Counted from the stretch's first letter, positions 1-7,774 are shown. The stretch is DNA of 20,017 nt from Treponema sp. (GCA_009786715.1 WQRN01000026.1:1-20017), one strand, 5' to 3'. Notes: generated by a model not told the origin, from the sequence alone. Program-made: numbers and translations.

Positions 1-1
1 G

Positions 2-136
2 ATTTGCGATATAGCTCAATCATGCGGTTTTGAGGATCAGAGCTGGTTCTCAAAAATTTTTAAAAATAATACCGGTCTTACTCCGGGAAAATACAGGGAA
101 CGCGGAATGGTTGCCGAAGATGTTTTCCACGATTAA
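2..136 (+). CDS. AraC-family regulator, C-terminal end (partial)
   Basis: Open frame entering from the left edge and ending at TAA 134-136, 44 residues visible. It is the second helix-turn-helix half of an AraC/XylS DNA-binding domain: ICDIAQSCGFEDQSWFSKIF followed by a TGLTPGKYR-type end matches the family hallmark (A..CGF.d.s.Fs..Fk...G.tP..yR). The rest of the protein lies outside the window, so its sensor domain is unknown. The next gene starts 23 bases downstream on the same strand and has an almost identical C-terminus, including 29 identical bases, so the two are tandem paralogues and probably cotranscribed. The family assignment is firm; no specific target can be given. Confidence 0.88.
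   Translation: MCDIAQSCGFEDQSWFSKIFKNNTGLTPGKYRERGMVAEDVFHD
32..60 (+). repeat. 29-bp identical segment shared by the tandem AraC genes, copy 1
   Basis: Bases 32-60 are identical to 1414-1442 and encode the same EDQSWFSKI segment of the second AraC helix-turn-helix. They mark the two genes as recent or gene-converted paralogues. Confidence 0.9.
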
Positions 137-159
137 ACCGGTAAAAAACAGGTGTTATT

Positions 160-1554
160 ATGAGTAATTACAAGGTGAATTTGTCTGCAAACGGTTCCAA
201 CGTAAGAATGATGGAAAAAGCGGCAAGAATTATGATTGATTACAATCAGGCAACGGGGAGCTGTATTTGCCTTTACGACAGCTCTTATACGCCCCATTTT
301 CCAGCGGGCAAGTACGGCGAGGAATGCAGCCCTGAAAAGAAGATATGCCGTTATTGCAGAAAATTCAGCATAAACGGCAAAACATTAGAACCGTTCCCGT
401 GCCATGAGATGCACATTAACGCGATAAAGGAAGCAAGCGGAAAAGGAGGCTGGCACGTCTATAATTGCAGCCTTGGTCTGCTTTTTTGGACCAGCCCCAT
501 ATACACTGACGGCACATTTTCAGGGGCTGTTAGGGGATCGGGTTTTTCACGGGAAGGGCAAAAAGGAGTTGACATTTTAGCAAATAGCGATGATACTTTT
601 GTTATGTGCAATAACGAAATACCAAAAGAAGAATTCAAGGAGCGCGTCAATTCATTCCCAGGGGCGGACGAGGAAAAAGCCCAATCCCTGGCGGAAATGA
701 TGCAGCTATGCGCGGAATCCCTATCATCCGGAAGCGAAGATTATCACGAGACTGTAAAACGAAGGGCGCAGCAACAAGAGACTATTTCAAAAATTATTGA
801 TGAATTAAAACGCCAACATCCAACAAATGCTGAAAAGCTCGGTTATCCGCTGGAAAAAGAAAAAACGCTTATGTCCGCCCTGCGCAAGGGTGAGAGCGCC
901 GAAGCCAAAAAAACACTTAACGAGCTTCTGGCAATGCTGTTTTTTACAAATCCGGGGCAATTCAAATATGTGCAATTAAGGGTTATCGAGCTGGTTGTGC
1001 TTATTTCCAGAGTTGAAGTCAGCCCTGCAAAAAGCGGGAACCTTTCTATGGAGATTAACAGTCAAAACCTTAGAATGGTTCAAGAAGCCAAATCTGTTGA
1101 AGAATTAACTGATATTTTACATAATATTATCGACAGGGTATCGGGCACGATTTCATCGTTCCGCGGAATACCGCATGCGGCAGCTCTGAGAAAAGCCGAA
1201 AATTTTATCATGGAAAACTTCACCAGAAAGATCAGCCTAAAGGAAATATCCGCCGTGGCCGGCCTTTCACCTCCCTATTTCAGCACCATCTTCAAAGATG
1301 AGATGGGCGAAAACCTGTCCAAATACCTGAACAGGCTGCGGGTAGAAAAGGCGAGCCGTTTGTTACTTGAAACGGATATGTCCCTGGCTGAGATTGCCGC
1401 GTGCTGCTGCTTCGAGGATCAGAGCTGGTTCTCAAAAATTTTCAAAGCATACACAGGCATCAGCCCGGGAAAATACCGCAATCAGGGCGGCGGCTTAATC
1501 AGAAACATCAGCGACAACAATCTTTCCGAAGGCTTACGCGAAGAAGCAAAGTAG
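160..1554 (+). CDS. PocR-domain AraC-family transcriptional regulator
   Basis: A 464-residue one-component regulator. Residues ~10-160 resemble the PocR sensory domain, with the cysteine pattern C63-x2-C66, PC(81)HEMH and C103 and the ligand-pocket stretch GLLFWTSPI. A helical linker follows at ~170-335. The C-terminus (~343-440) is an AraC HTH pair: first helix-turn-helix near SLKEISAVAGLSPPYFSTIF, second near AEIAACCCFEDQSWFSKIF, then the GISPGKYR end motif. PocR domains in other bacteria sense small metabolites such as diols; the ligand here is unknown. The conserved cysteines could bind a metal or sense redox state (inference). The start at 160 has only a weak Shine-Dalgarno (AGGTG), which fits cotranscription with the paralogue just upstream. 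The second HTH has an unusual CCC run (residues 415-417). Confidence 0.86.
   Translation: MSNYKVNLSANGSNVRMMEKAARIMIDYNQATGSCICLYDSSYTPHFPAGKYGEECSPEKKICRYCRKFSINGKTLEPFPCHEMHINAIKEASGKGGWHVYNCSLGLLFWTSPIYTDGTFSGAVRGSGFSREGQKGVDILANSDDTFVMCNNEIPKEEFKERVNSFPGADEEKAQSLAEMMQLCAESLSSGSEDYHETVKRRAQQQETISKIIDELKRQHPTNAEKLGYPLEKEKTLMSALRKGESAEAKKTLNELLAMLFFTNPGQFKYVQLRVIELVVLISRVEVSPAKSGNLSMEINSQNLRMVQEAKSVEELTDILHNIIDRVSGTISSFRGIPHAAALRKAENFIMENFTRKISLKEISAVAGLSPPYFSTIFKDEMGENLSKYLNRLRVEKASRLLLETDMSLAEIAACCCFEDQSWFSKIFKAYTGISPGKYRNQGGGLIRNISDNNLSEGLREEAK
1414..1442 (+). repeat. 29-bp identical segment shared by the tandem AraC genes, copy 2
   Basis: Second copy of the 29-base identity seen at 32-60. 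Flanking bases differ at many codon positions, so the identity is locally higher than the surrounding coding sequence. Confidence 0.9.
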
Positions 1555-1562
1555 CGGCTTCA

Positions 1563-1591
1563 GGTACCGCCGTCTGCCGGGCGGCGGTACC
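1563..1591 (+). terminator. GC-rich hairpin after the PocR/AraC gene
   Basis: A perfect 10-bp inverted repeat (GGTACCGCCG, 1563-1572; CGGCGGTACC, 1582-1591) with a 9-base loop sits 8 bases after the stop codon. No T-run follows directly; the next bases are AAACAAATTAAAATAATTTT. It may stop transcription or protect the transcript end, but it is not a canonical intrinsic terminator. Confidence 0.5.
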
Positions 1592-1666
1592 AAACAAATT
1601 AAAATAATTTTCACTTTTTTTCATTTTCAGTCAAGCTTTTCAACACTCCCGCCCCATATATAGTTA

Positions 1667-1686
1667 CAGCTTTTTTATGAAAGCTG
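1667..1686 (+). other. Small hairpin covering the upstream ATG of the Rpn remnant
   Basis: CAGCTTT (1667-1673) pairs with AAAGCTG (1680-1686) around a loop that contains the ATG at 1677. In RNA this would hide that codon and favours starting translation at 1710. It could also act as a weak terminator for upstream transcription. Confidence 0.4.
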
Positions 1687-1709
1687 AATCTATCTATATG
1701 GAGTTTCAA

Positions 1710-2042
1710 ATGAATGAAAAGAATTTCAAGAATAGTGTGTTCAATAAGTTATTCAACTACAAAGAAAATGAAAACAAAGAAAACGCGCTAAAAAAAGCTA
1801 TTAAGGATTGCCGGGAACGTGATATACTTAGGGAGTTTCTGGAAAAATATGCCGCGGAGGTATTTAATATGATGATTACCGACTGGAATCTGAAAGACGC
1901 TAAAGAAGTTTGGCAGGAAGAAGCAAAGGAAGAAGGTTTTGCTGAAGGTGAAGCTAGAGGTATTGCTGCAGTGTTTGACCTTTTAGATAAAGGTATCCCG
2001 GTAGAAGAAGCTAAAAAAATATTAGAGACGCAAAAGCTGTAA
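1710..2042 (+). CDS. Rpn-family (PD-(D/E)XK) nuclease remnant, internally deleted
   Basis: A 110-residue frame. The start at 1710 is chosen because GGAG (1700-1703) lies 6 bases upstream; in-frame ATGs at 1677 and 1698 lack such a site. The N-terminus (NFKNSVFNKLFN) matches the opening of Rpn recombination-promoting nuclease / putative transposase proteins (FKdSVFtkLF). From about residue 24 on, the text matches the far C-terminus of the same family (A.kdC...dILreFLEkyaaEVfNMm.tdWN), followed by the charged EEAKEEGFAEGEARG tail. The catalytic PD-(D/E)XK core, normally about 150 or more residues in between, is missing. The frame is intact but nuclease activity is not expected. It is probably a degraded mobile-type gene; a small protein still made from it cannot be excluded. 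Confidence 0.65.
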   Translation: MNEKNFKNSVFNKLFNYKENENKENALKKAIKDCRERDILREFLEKYAAEVFNMMITDWNLKDAKEVWQEEAKEEGFAEGEARGIAAVFDLLDKGIPVEEAKKILETQKL

Positions 2043-2056
2043 AAGCCGCCCCATAA

Positions 2057-2085
2057 AAAAACAGGGAGCGAGGCTCCCTGTTTTT
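2057..2085. terminator. Bidirectional intrinsic terminator
   Basis: Stem 2057-2069 pairs with 2073-2085 (13 bp; core ACAGGGAGC / GCTCCCTGT, loop GAG), with an A-run on the left and a T-run on the right. It lies between the Rpn remnant (stop at 2042, +) and the last lipoprotein gene (stop at 2107, minus) and can serve both strands. Confidence 0.92.
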
Positions 2086-2106
2086 GTTTAGACGCTTGGC
2101 TGTTGA

Positions 2107-3636
2107 TTAAGGCAGGTTTGCGCTGTATTGCCTGAAATTGTCGTACATGTAGGCGCCTCTGTTGCCGAATACGAAATGGGCGGTGTATTTGAACTTGTCG
2201 TTGATAAGAAAATAAAGATTCTTGCTTGCATTGTTGTAAAGGTAGTTTGAATCAAGCGTGATGTAGATTACATTATAATATGTTTCATTTTTATCGGTAG
2301 TACCGGGAATTGTGCCTTCCATGGCATATTCAATATTGGTAATGCCGGCATAGATAAGATTGTTAGCGGTTCTAAAGTCGGAAATAGTGCCATTATTGCG
2401 ATAAACAATCTTGAAGCAATTCCTAAAGTCGTTAAGTCCTATTGTATTATCCAAGCCGACTAATGAGGCTACGCCGTGAGTTTGAATAGGGAACGTCACT
2501 TTTAGAATGACATCCCCGCCGTTGATCTTTTGCGGGAAAGCTTCAACGGCTGGAGCTGCTGTAATTTCTTCTAATAAGGTATTTTCAATGCCGGGATTGT
2601 ACATTCTTATTATCTCGCTGACATTCTCCGTTATGCTGTATCTTTCGCGGGCGGTGGATAAAACTCTTGCGCCGCTTACGTAGATCCTCTGCTTTACGCC
2701 GAAATATTCGTCCGCTGTTTCAATTTTTGAACTTCCGGACCATTTAATGCGGTACCGGGTGTCATGTTCAAGAGTTGCGGTAACTCGCATAGAGGTGGTG
2801 GAGTAACCTGCGCTGTATTCAGCTGTCGCGACATCTACCCATGACTGCCCGGACAGTTTCTGCAATTTTATGTTGTTTGCGAACATGTTTCCCACTTTTG
2901 CGTATACTTCAGGATAAATAGTTGAAGATACACCGGCTAATGAAATAAACGCGGCTGTAAAAGAGACATCCGTACTGGTTGAGGCAGAGGATGCGGAGCT
3001 ATAAAATATGCTGTTATTGAACGTAGTGCTGGGATTAGCTAAACTAATATACCACCCTTTATTTTCTTGTTGTACCCAATTACGATAATCGCTGTTAACT
3101 ACTGTTATTTCGCGGTAAAGAATGTCGTAAATTGCCTCTCCGCCTGTTCCGTTTCTGTCAACATCCAATTTAAGACCGTTGGCGTATGTGTACTGTTCGT
3201 TGAATTTTGCGATAACGTTAGAATATGTATAAAACGCTTCCGCCGTAAAATCCTTTAACAACCTGACTTTGATTGTGTTATCATACCTGACAACATATTC
3301 GTATGGAATGGCAATTTGAAGAGTACTTGTTGCTGCAAGTCCTGCAGCCGGACTTGTATAGTGATGGAACGATAAAAACTTGTTCAGCTCTTCCAAACTG
3401 GGGTTTCTGAGGATATCAGCTTGCTGCGGGAAGACAATTGAAATCTCGGGATTTTTTACATATTGAACGCTGGACGTAACAGTAGGAAAGTCAATTTCTC
3501 CATTGTTTTGCGGATCATGCTGTTTATTTGCTTCGTTGAAATCATAACTGGTTTCTTCCACTTCCGCGGGAGCGCATGAGACCGCTATTAAAACTGTTAT
3601 AAGCGTTACCGCTAAAACTTTAAAAAATCTTTTCAT
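2107..3636 (-). CDS. Treponemal surface lipoprotein (shorter paralogue)
   Basis: A 509-residue predicted lipoprotein of unknown function. The start at 3636 is preceded by AGGAG 6 bases upstream (3643-3647); a longer reading from 3672 would overlap the previous gene and bury the signal peptide. The N-terminus is a lipoprotein signal (MKRFFKV, hydrophobic core, VLIAVSC) with Cys21 as lipidation site. The body is Tyr/Thr/Asn-rich and probably beta-sandwich. It is homologous to the N-terminal ~525 residues of the neighbouring larger lipoprotein: shared A...H.P..N region, ADILR....KFL.FH (residues ~73-91), D158-x-D-x-N-G-T-G-G-E167 followed by YD.LY, YRIKW, and FLIND near the end. The acidic loop resembles a calcium-binding loop. 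It is third in an operon, 10 bases after the preceding stop. It probably sits in the periplasm or on the surface; no enzyme motif was recognised. Confidence 0.85.
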   Translation of the reverse strand: MKRFFKVLAVTLITVLIAVSCAPAEVEETSYDFNEANKQHDPQNNGEIDFPTVTSSVQYVKNPEISIVFPQQADILRNPSLEELNKFLSFHHYTSPAAGLAATSTLQIAIPYEYVVRYDNTIKVRLLKDFTAEAFYTYSNVIAKFNEQYTYANGLKLDVDRNGTGGEAIYDILYREITVVNSDYRNWVQQENKGWYISLANPSTTFNNSIFYSSASSASTSTDVSFTAAFISLAGVSSTIYPEVYAKVGNMFANNIKLQKLSGQSWVDVATAEYSAGYSTTSMRVTATLEHDTRYRIKWSGSSKIETADEYFGVKQRIYVSGARVLSTARERYSITENVSEIIRMYNPGIENTLLEEITAAPAVEAFPQKINGGDVILKVTFPIQTHGVASLVGLDNTIGLNDFRNCFKIVYRNNGTISDFRTANNLIYAGITNIEYAMEGTIPGTTDKNETYYNVIYITLDSNYLYNNASKNLYFLINDKFKYTAHFVFGNRGAYMYDNFRQYSANLP

Positions 3637-3646
3637 TTTTTTCTCC

Positions 3647-5893
3647 TTAATGCGACGGTCTTGTTGGATCATTGGCGGTATATGTTATACCGAAAGTACC
3701 GGTGTTGCCGGCGCTCCGTGGTTGAACTGTCACCAATATAAAACCACTCCTGTCGGCAGTGATGACTCGAGGTGTGTTATAACCAGCGTCTATCTGCAAG
3801 AATATATCACTTGTAGCGCCTACATACCGAGCAGTCACCGATACATCAAAGTTATAAGTGCCATTCCCGTCATAGTCATTCCACCAGATTCTGTAATTTA
3901 TACCCATGGAAACAGATATAATATAACCTATGCTGGTAACTCCGGCAGTTATTCCGCCTTCTGTCCAAACTCTGCTAAACAGAGGTATCGGGTGATCAAC
4001 CTGATACCTTATCGCAAAAGTACCGACGCTGCCAACAGCGGAAGGTGTTACTGTTATAACTACCAAAGTATTTTCACGGGCGATAAAAGTTTGCGTCGTA
4101 GCGTATCCGCTAAGTTGGTTGGTGAATAATGGGGTGCCGTCTAGATATTCCGCTGATACGTTAATCATCAAATTTTTAGTGCTATCACCATAATAATAAC
4201 CATTCCAGTTGATCCTATAAGTGCTTCCGGCTTTTACATTCAAATAGTATTTCATCTCCGAAACACCAAAGGTAATTTCATCATCATGCCAAACATTTTC
4301 TGTAAGAGAACTGTCTGCCTCGTAAAGCCTGTATTTGCCGAATAAATGGTTATTACCGTCTCCGAAAACGCGTCTCGGCGAAACACCCGTGTACGAAAGA
4401 CCATCGTTAATTAAATAACCATAACTCCTAAACTGCTCTCTCGGATCAAGGGTAAGATAAATAACATTATTAAGATCTGTGTTTTTAGTAATATTATCAG
4501 GAAGATTTCCTTCCTTGGCGAATTCCGCGTTTTCAATTCCTACAACATGGTATTTAATATCCGGATAGTCTTCCATGTTGTCGGCAGAATAAATAATTTT
4601 GAATACGGCGTCATCTCCCTTGAATTTATCTGCCGTAAGAGCGTTAAGGCCGATATAAGGATTGGCTGAATCGCCCACGCCTTTTATCGGGAACTCAACT
4701 CTCAGGATGAGTTTTCTGTTGGCAGAATCCTTTGAAAAGACGCTTATTTTCGGACCATCGGTAATTTCTACGTAATTCTGAGGATTAATAAACTGTATCG
4801 ATTCCGTAAAAGCTTCTGTCTGGCTGTAAACTTGCGAAGCGCTTATATACTGCTGTGTGCCGCCAATAACAACCACTTTCTGCTCTATGCCGAAATATTT
4901 GCCGGTTGTTTTAAGATTGGCAGAACCTTCCCATTTTATGCGGTATACGCCCTGGCTTTCAAAAGTAACATTCTTGAAAAAGATCCATTCTGAAGCTACA
5001 ATTTCGTCATATTCAGCGGTTTTTGAATTTATCCAATTACCGTTATCAAGTTTTTGCAGTTTAAAACCGCTTGCAAATTGATTCGCGAATGCCTTGCGAG
5101 TCGCCTTTGCTTCACTGGAAGTATCGCCGATTCCATCAATACTGATGTGCGCGGCGGGAATATCTTGCTGGTCCGAAGTTAACGAAGACGCGCTTGCCCA
5201 AACTGGAGTATAAGTTAATAAATAATCGTGTATTTCGAAATACCATGTTCTGCTTCCCGGCGCTACCCATTCCCATGTTTCAGCCCCTGTTAGAGCTTTC
5301 TCAAGGTAAAGATCGTCATAAAACTCTTCTCCGCCGGTTCCGTTAAGGTCTAAATCCAATTTAAAGCCATTGGAATATGTATAAGTCTGGCTGTTAATTT
5401 TGGCGATTAATTTGGAATATTTAATATCCAGCGGAATAACGTCTTGTGTTTTTTTCGGAAGATCCATCTCAAGTTCCACAATGATATTATTGAGACCTAC
5501 TGTTCTGACAAATTTGTACGGAATAGGCGCGGACAGTTCGCTGGCTTCTCCCCTATCCTGCCAGTTAGTATCAAGCGGATTCGCTAAATCCGGATTTTCA
5601 AAAGTATGGAATGTAAGGAATTTACGAATCTCGTCTTCCTTGTTTGAAGCTCTCAGTATGTCCGCAGTATTCGGGAAAGAAATTGTGATCTGAGGATTTA
5701 ACCTAGCGGCGTTAGTACTGGGAAATAAAATTGACGGGCAGTGATCTTCAGGATCATTAATAAGATTCGCCGGATTGTGCCGTTCGTCCGCGTTATCCCA
5801 GCTATAATCAGTTTCCGTAACTTCCGGGATGCACGAAACAACGGTAAAAACCGCTGTCACCGCGAGCGCGATAAATTTAATAAATTTATTCAT
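3647..5893 (-). CDS. Treponemal surface lipoprotein with two C-terminal PPC-like repeats
   Basis: A 748-residue predicted lipoprotein of unknown function. AAAGGA (5901-5906) lies 7 bases before the start. The signal peptide ends in FTVVSC (Cys21). Residues ~22-525 align along their length with the following lipoprotein, including FP.TADILR, D180-L-D-L-N-G-T-G-G-E189, FYDDLY, YRIKWEGSA, KYFGIEQ and YLIND. Two tandem ~104-residue repeats follow (about 529-632 and 638-741), each with the order VW..g.IT.GV, Y.i.V..G..YRI.WN, V.A.Y, then VT..P...G..GTF.I.Y. These resemble bacterial pre-peptidase C-terminal (PPC) or related beta-jellyroll binding modules; the exact family needs a profile search. 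The paralogue lacks them, so either the repeats were added here or lost there. The gene starts 15 bases after the OMP stop. Confidence 0.85.
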   Translation of the reverse strand: MNKFIKFIALAVTAVFTVVSCIPEVTETDYSWDNADERHNPANLINDPEDHCPSILFPSTNAARLNPQITISFPNTADILRASNKEDEIRKFLTFHTFENPDLANPLDTNWQDRGEASELSAPIPYKFVRTVGLNNIIVELEMDLPKKTQDVIPLDIKYSKLIAKINSQTYTYSNGFKLDLDLNGTGGEEFYDDLYLEKALTGAETWEWVAPGSRTWYFEIHDYLLTYTPVWASASSLTSDQQDIPAAHISIDGIGDTSSEAKATRKAFANQFASGFKLQKLDNGNWINSKTAEYDEIVASEWIFFKNVTFESQGVYRIKWEGSANLKTTGKYFGIEQKVVVIGGTQQYISASQVYSQTEAFTESIQFINPQNYVEITDGPKISVFSKDSANRKLILRVEFPIKGVGDSANPYIGLNALTADKFKGDDAVFKIIYSADNMEDYPDIKYHVVGIENAEFAKEGNLPDNITKNTDLNNVIYLTLDPREQFRSYGYLINDGLSYTGVSPRRVFGDGNNHLFGKYRLYEADSSLTENVWHDDEITFGVSEMKYYLNVKAGSTYRINWNGYYYGDSTKNLMINVSAEYLDGTPLFTNQLSGYATTQTFIARENTLVVITVTPSAVGSVGTFAIRYQVDHPIPLFSRVWTEGGITAGVTSIGYIISVSMGINYRIWWNDYDGNGTYNFDVSVTARYVGATSDIFLQIDAGYNTPRVITADRSGFILVTVQPRSAGNTGTFGITYTANDPTRPSH

Positions 5894-5908
5894 TGTTTTT
5901 TCCTTTAA

Positions 5909-7555
5909 TTAAAATTTAAGGGTAAACATTGCGCGGGCATAATAAAGATCAATCTGGAATGTGCCGCTGGCTGTGCCGCCGCCTAATGCTAAATCAATCG
6001 CCATATTCTTGTTAAAATTAAACTTGAAGCCTGCAATAGCGCTGATTCTTAAAGCAGCCCAATTGTCATTTGCGGTTTCTCTGTCTGTAACTGTATCTGT
6101 TGTGCCGGACAGCGTAACATTCTTGGAAGTCACATTACCGTTGGAATCTTTTATTGTAACAGTTGTAGTAGTAAGCGTACTGCTGCGGGAATAACTTGTA
6201 TCTGTGCGTGTGTAAGTGAAAGGATTTAAATTAATGCCGGCGTTAATTGTAAAACGATCCGGAATAAGACCGTACACCGCGCCGAAATGCAATTCGGGAG
6301 CAATGCTGAAAACGCTGGTATTTGTTTCACCGGGCGATGCGATTACTTCGGTTTCTGTTGTCGTATTTAAATAAGTCTGGCTTGCGTTGCTGTATACGAG
6401 TTTTACTGTAGTATAAGTATTCGTGTAGGAATCGCTTGCTGACCGGACAGAAATACTGAGCGGAAGCGCCGCTGAAAAACCAATTTTAAGATTTTCCGCA
6501 ATCTGGTTTTCATAGTAATAACTGGGCGTAATAAGATGGTCTGCCTGTGTTCTTTCTGTAATAGTTAAAGCCGCATTATTCGTAGTGGTTGTAGATGTCA
6601 TGGAAGATACAGCTTCGGTATAGCCTGTCCAAGCAGTGATATTACCCGCGACATTGCCTTTAAACCCTGAAACATCGTAGGACTTGTCATAAACGAGTAA
6701 ATCCAAACCGTATGAAAGACCAACGCTTGCGCTTGAAGTTGATTCTTCACCCTTAGAAGGAAGAACTAAATCCGCGCCGACAGTAAAAGCCGGTGAAAAA
6801 TAATCGCTATTGTATCCGGCGCGGTTGGTTCTGTCATTTCCTATATTTGTACCGTTAATCGTTGTGTAATTTGCCTTGGTGTTCAGAATACGGTTGTCTT
6901 GATAGAATTCAAATTCAACAGAAACCTTCGGCCTTATCGTTAAATCGCCTGCTTTAATATGCATTCCCCATTCCAGAGAAGGCGTTATGGTTCCGCTTAC
7001 TTGTGAATAATCGACTATTTCACCGGCATACGTTTCTGTAATGCCGTTGTTAGTCTCAGTAACGCTGGTTGCAGTATTCGGATTATTCCATACCATTAAC
7101 GCTTCATAGAACCCTATTTTAAAACCCATTCCGGCAATACCCAGAAGAGCTTGAATTTGATTATTGCTGCTTGTGCTTTGATTTGTAAAAGTTGTGGTAG
7201 TTAATTTCTGTGTTAATTGCTGGCTGGTTAAATCATAATTGGATACAACCGACTCCTCCTGAGTGCTGTTTGTGGTTAAAAAATTACCGTTATACCATGT
7301 GCCCAGGTAGATACCCCCGCTAAATTTTGTGGCAAAGCCTAATGACGCGGGTCTCGCTGTACTTCCATAACCGGCAAACCCAGCCCATTTTTCAAACTCT
7401 ACATCGGAGTACCAATGGACATCCATTGAATTATCAATATCCGTGCCGAAAACGCCGGCTGTTGCCGTATTTGTGGGCGAAGATTGCGCAAAAACCGGAA
7501 CGGCAAAAACTGCCGCGATAATTGCAATTAGCGCTGTTAGTTTCAAATTTCTCAT
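5909..7555 (-). CDS. Outer-membrane beta-barrel protein
   Basis: A 548-residue predicted outer-membrane protein. The start at 7555 is supported by AGGAG 8 bases upstream (7564-7568) and a typical Sec signal peptide (MRNLKL, Ala/Ile core, cleavage after VFA before QSSP). An upstream in-frame ATG at 7621 falls at the predicted transcription start, so it is unlikely. The mature part starts with a GTDIDNSMDVHWYSD segment and WAGFAGYGS, then LGFATKFSGGIYLGTWYNG, as in treponemal surface proteins. It continues with alternating hydrophobic/polar, Thr/Ser-rich strands and ends in AMFTLKF, the terminal-Phe sequence typical of proteins inserted by BamA. It is the first gene of a three-gene operon with two lipoproteins. 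Whether it is a pore, adhesin or transport channel cannot be told from sequence alone. Confidence 0.82.
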   Translation of the reverse strand: MRNLKLTALIAIIAAVFAVPVFAQSSPTNTATAGVFGTDIDNSMDVHWYSDVEFEKWAGFAGYGSTARPASLGFATKFSGGIYLGTWYNGNFLTTNSTQEESVVSNYDLTSQQLTQKLTTTTFTNQSTSSNNQIQALLGIAGMGFKIGFYEALMVWNNPNTATSVTETNNGITETYAGEIVDYSQVSGTITPSLEWGMHIKAGDLTIRPKVSVEFEFYQDNRILNTKANYTTINGTNIGNDRTNRAGYNSDYFSPAFTVGADLVLPSKGEESTSSASVGLSYGLDLLVYDKSYDVSGFKGNVAGNITAWTGYTEAVSSMTSTTTTNNAALTITERTQADHLITPSYYYENQIAENLKIGFSAALPLSISVRSASDSYTNTYTTVKLVYSNASQTYLNTTTETEVIASPGETNTSVFSIAPELHFGAVYGLIPDRFTINAGINLNPFTYTRTDTSYSRSSTLTTTTVTIKDSNGNVTSKNVTLSGTTDTVTDRETANDNWAALRISAIAGFKFNFNKNMAIDLALGGGTASGTFQIDLYYARAMFTLKF

Positions 7556-7627
7556 CTCTTTTTCTCCTGGAAAAAATAAGATTTTTAAACATGATGAAAA
7601 TAATGTCTGCCTAAGACACAAGTCCTT

Positions 7628-7656
7628 ACTATAATTTTTAATGTTTTTTCAGTAAA
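7628..7656 (-). promoter_or_regulatory. Sigma-70-type promoter of the OMP/lipoprotein operon
   Basis: Read on the minus strand: -35 TTTACT (7651-7656), 17-base spacer, -10 TATAGT (7628-7633). Transcription would start near 7621, giving a leader of about 65 bases before the ATG at 7555. Confidence 0.68.
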
Positions 7657-7707
7657 TAATCAACCAAATTGGAAAAATTTGTCGATAAATTTGCGCAGAA
7701 ATACAGG

Positions 7708-7755
7708 AAAAAGCTGCCTTTTCCGGCAAAAATCACCGAAAACAGGCAGCTTTTT
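7708..7755. terminator. Intrinsic terminator after the ABC ATPase gene
   Basis: A 12-bp stem AAAAAGCTGCCT (7708-7719) / AGGCAGCTTTTT (7744-7755) with further pairing in the loop (TTTT/AAAA and CGG/CCG). It lies 19 bases past the ugpC stop and its A- and T-runs allow use in either direction. It separates ugpC from the OMP operon promoter. Confidence 0.88.
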
Positions 7756-7774
7756 GTATAAATCAATTAAACTC

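Noticed and set aside
1401..1607. 68-codon plus-strand frame across the end of the PocR/AraC gene
   Set aside because: It overlaps the HTH-coding part in another frame and has a basic, unstructured translation.
1620..1675. Possible promoter for the Rpn remnant (TATATA near 1656)
   Set aside because: No -35 element at an acceptable distance was found.
3650..4129. 159-codon plus-strand frame opposite the larger lipoprotein
   Set aside because: It is antisense to a well-supported gene, has no protein family features and lacks a ribosome site; an opposite-strand shadow.
5400..5693. 97-codon plus-strand frame inside the lipoprotein gene
   Set aside because: Antisense to a coding region with clear signal peptide and paralogue; low-complexity Ser/Leu content typical of shadow frames.
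7555..7621. Longer N-terminus of the outer-membrane protein starting at 7621
   Set aside because: It would start at the predicted transcription start and place 22 extra residues before a typical signal peptide.
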